Below are positions 22,431-23,358 of a DNA stretch of 23,358 nucleotides, piece after piece. Source of the DNA: DATBDM01 sp036269915 (GTDB lineage Bacteria > Actinomycetota > Thermoleophilia > Solirubrobacterales > Solirubrobacteraceae); contig DATBDM010000232.1 in assembly GCA_036269915.1 (NCBI GenBank), forward strand, positions 1 through 23,358, read 5' to 3'. The translations under genes were made by a program, and so were the position numbers. The first letter of the stretch is position 1; the number at the start of each line of letters is the position of its first letter. The notes beneath the pieces were generated by a model. The model did no database searches. It had not been told where the DNA came from and saw only the letters and a list, made by a program, of their open reading frames with translations.

Positions 22431-22883
22431 TCAGAAACCGCCGATCAGGTTGCGGGTGAAGTCGTCGCTGTCCTCGACGGTGTCGACGAGCGACTTCTGC
22501 CGCGGCACGATCGCCGTGACCGGCGGGCCGAGGCGCTCGACGCGGTGGATCAGGTCGCGGCGCAGCCACTTCGAGACGCCCTTCGGGAGCGTCGAGATCA
22601 GGATCTCGTCGAAGTGGTGCTCGCGCACCGCCGCCTCGACGGCCGTGAACGGGTCGGGACCGCCGACCAGGTGATCGACGGGACCCCGGGCGGCGCGCTG
22701 CAGCAGCGGGAGCGCGCCCTCGAGCGTCCAGTCGGCGGCCTTGCGGTCCTGCACGTCGGGGATCAGGAGGGTGAACGTCGTCGGCTCCGCCTTGGCGCGG
22801 CGCGCGACCTCGCTCAGCAGCCGTGGGGTCGACACGGTGCGGTTGGCCACAACCAGCACCCGCTTGGGTGACGAAGGCTCCAC
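22431..22883 (-). CDS. Universal-stress-protein-like alpha/beta protein
   Basis: The 150-residue protein begins with a beta strand and loop KRVLVVANRTVSTPRLL and ends with LIHRVERLGPPVTAIVP. It contains DEILISTLPKGVSKWLRRDL, the pattern of small Rossmann-like USP domains, although the ATP-binding G-x2-G-x9-G-S/T signature is not seen. The function is unknown; relatives are stress-associated. GTG 22883 is supported by AAGGAGGT three bases upstream, the strongest ribosome-binding site in the window. A longer frame reaching 23252 is rejected because it would run antisense through the neighbouring gene and lacks codon character there. It diverges from the small conserved gene at 22923 across 39 bases. 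Confidence 0.8.
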   Translation of the reverse strand: MEPSSPKRVLVVANRTVSTPRLLSEVARRAKAEPTTFTLLIPDVQDRKAADWTLEGALPLLQRAARGPVDHLVGGPDPFTAVEAAVREHHFDEILISTLPKGVSKWLRRDLIHRVERLGPPVTAIVPRQKSLVDTVEDSDDFTRNLIGGF

Positions 22884-22886
22884 GAG

Positions 22887-22894
22887 ACCTCCTT
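22887..22894 (-). promoter_or_regulatory. Strong Shine-Dalgarno that fixes the USP-like start
   Basis: AAGGAGGT on the minus strand, three bases before GTG 22883, is near-complete complementarity to the 16S rRNA tail. It decides the start against the long upstream frame. Confidence 0.7.
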
Positions 22895-22908
22895 CGAGGG
22901 TCAGAGGG

Positions 22909-22914
22909 CACAAT
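22909..22914 (+). promoter_or_regulatory. Weak candidate -10 hexamer for the 22923 gene
   Basis: CACAAT matches four of six TATAAT bases and ends eight bases before GTG 22923; there is no Shine-Dalgarno. Confidence 0.3.
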
Positions 22915-22922
22915 GTTCCTCC

Positions 22923-23273
22923 GTGGCCTCCTATGCGGTCAACCCGCTGGGCGTCGAGCACGCGCGCGAGCTCATCGACGCGCGCCAGTACGTGCTCGAG
23001 AGCGACTGGGGGCAGATCCAGCCGCGCGCCGCCGAGCAGAACGCGTTCCTGGAGAAGCGCTCCTGGGATCAGTACGCCGCCTGGCATCTCGGGCTGACCG
23101 AGGGCGCGACGGATCGCACGAAGGCGCGCTACGCGTTCGTCTACGGCGACTTCCGGCGGGTGCACCGGATGGGGCTCATCGCGTGCCTGTACCGCGCGGC
23201 GGAATGGCGCCACAAGGAGATCGAGCGGGCCGCCTACGAGCTGCTCCAGCACCTCGACGAAACATCCTCCTAA
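22923..23273 (+). CDS. Small conserved actinobacterial hypothetical protein
   Basis: The 116-residue protein (YAVNPLGVEHARELIDARQ, ESDWGQIQP, HLGLTEGATDRTKARYAF, YGDFRRVHRMGLIACLYRA, EWRHKEIERAAYELLQHL) looks like a family of short soluble actinobacterial proteins of unknown function that I recall only by its sequence style. It is rich in Trp, Tyr and charged residues and has no signal peptide or membrane helix. It is predicted mostly helical. GTG 22923 is the only sensible in-frame start; no Shine-Dalgarno, but CACAAT lies eight bases upstream. It ends at TAA, followed by a possible operator and a gene that may encode a peroxiredoxin, so an oxidative-stress link is conceivable but unproven. 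Confidence 0.8.
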   Translation: MASYAVNPLGVEHARELIDARQYVLESDWGQIQPRAAEQNAFLEKRSWDQYAAWHLGLTEGATDRTKARYAFVYGDFRRVHRMGLIACLYRAAEWRHKEIERAAYELLQHLDETSS

Positions 23274-23299
23274 ACCCGACCGGTTTTACGGACATCCGT
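23272..23299. promoter_or_regulatory. Two adjacent inverted repeats before the last gene
   Basis: AAACC-N5-GGTTT (23272-23286) and ACGGA-CA-TCCGT (23288-23299) follow directly on the stop of the 22923 gene. A weak extended -10, TGGTATCAC (23301-23309), follows. They could be operators for the 23336 gene or, for the first, a poor terminator whose T bases form the stem. Confidence 0.35.
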
Positions 23300-23335
23300 C
23301 TGGTATCACTCGTAGGCAGCGACCCAGGAGATCCC

Positions 23336-23358
23336 ATGAGCCTCACCATCGGCGATAC
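23336..23358 (+). CDS. Start of a gene cut by the window edge, perhaps a peroxiredoxin
   Basis: An ATG with CAGGAG five bases upstream opens a frame of only seven complete codons (MSLTIGD) before the window ends. The opening resembles the N-terminus of AhpC/TSA 1-Cys peroxiredoxins, which often begin with M-S-L-x-x-G-D. With so few residues this is a guess; the existence of a gene start is better supported by the ribosome-binding site. Confidence 0.5.

Noticed and set aside
1..23358. CRISPR arrays, insertion sequences, prophage genes, restriction or toxin-antitoxin systems.
   Set aside because: No regularly spaced repeats, transposase, integrase, phage or defence domains were seen, and base composition looks uniform.

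Overview
The window is very GC-rich and densely coded. It has GTG and TTG starts, short intergenic gaps and frequent 1-4 base overlaps. The protein families (DrrA-type ABC ATPase, DoxX-Rieske fusion, DUF2231-cytochrome c, EgtD, SpoIIE-type phosphatase, OmpR-type two-component pair) suggest a high-GC actinobacterium. The Thermoleophilia (Solirubrobacter/Conexibacter-like soil bacteria) are my best guess. That is inference from protein style, not a database match. I see no rRNA, tRNA, CRISPR array, insertion sequence or phage gene. The window looks like ordinary chromosome.

Layout from left to right. (1) Positions 2-3802, plus strand: a truncated Gfo/Idh/MocA oxidoreductase overlapping a TIM-barrel sugar isomerase/epimerase, a DUF1345-like membrane protein, and a mannitol-dehydrogenase-family enzyme; probably sugar or polyol catabolism. 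(2) 3808-6198: a CmpX-like conserved-TM-helix channel protein on the minus strand, divergent from an unusual regulator in which a TetR-type DNA-binding domain is joined to a GAF-like domain and a PP2C/SpoIIE phosphatase domain. The gap holds two near-identical imperfect palindromes of the form TGAGAC-N5-GTCTCA. (3) 6208-9742: a small TPR protein, a methyltransferase, and a large membrane-anchored PI-PLC-X-like protein. (4) 9720-12011, minus strand: a DrrA/DrrB-type ABC exporter with a phosphodiester glycosidase as third gene. (5) 12139-16368: a redox cluster of a small membrane protein and a DUF2231-cytochrome c protein (minus), divergent from a DoxX-Tat-Rieske fusion that overlaps an OmpR-type response regulator and its histidine kinase (plus). 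(6) 16365-20018: a second methyltransferase, two zinc-lacking MDR oxidoreductases, and between them an unrecognised protein with an HExxE motif. (7) 20002-22343, minus strand: a GT87-like membrane glycosyltransferase overlapping egtD (ergothioneine biosynthesis). (8) 22431-23358: a USP-like protein, a conserved small protein, and the first codons of a gene that may encode a peroxiredoxin.

Two patterns run across the window. First, many genes at the head of a transcription unit have no Shine-Dalgarno sequence but carry a TANNNT-like hexamer 6-8 bases before the start codon, as expected for leaderless mRNAs; genes with good Shine-Dalgarno sites lack that hexamer. Second, all five convergent gene pairs overlap or nearly touch at their stop codons (two share the four bases CTAG), leaving no room for ordinary intergenic terminators.

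The best candidates for something little described are the TetR-GAF-PP2C regulator with its paired operator-like sites and divergent channel gene, and the two-component-linked DoxX-Rieske/DUF2231-cytochrome c module, whose cytochrome appears to lack the usual distal methionine ligand.
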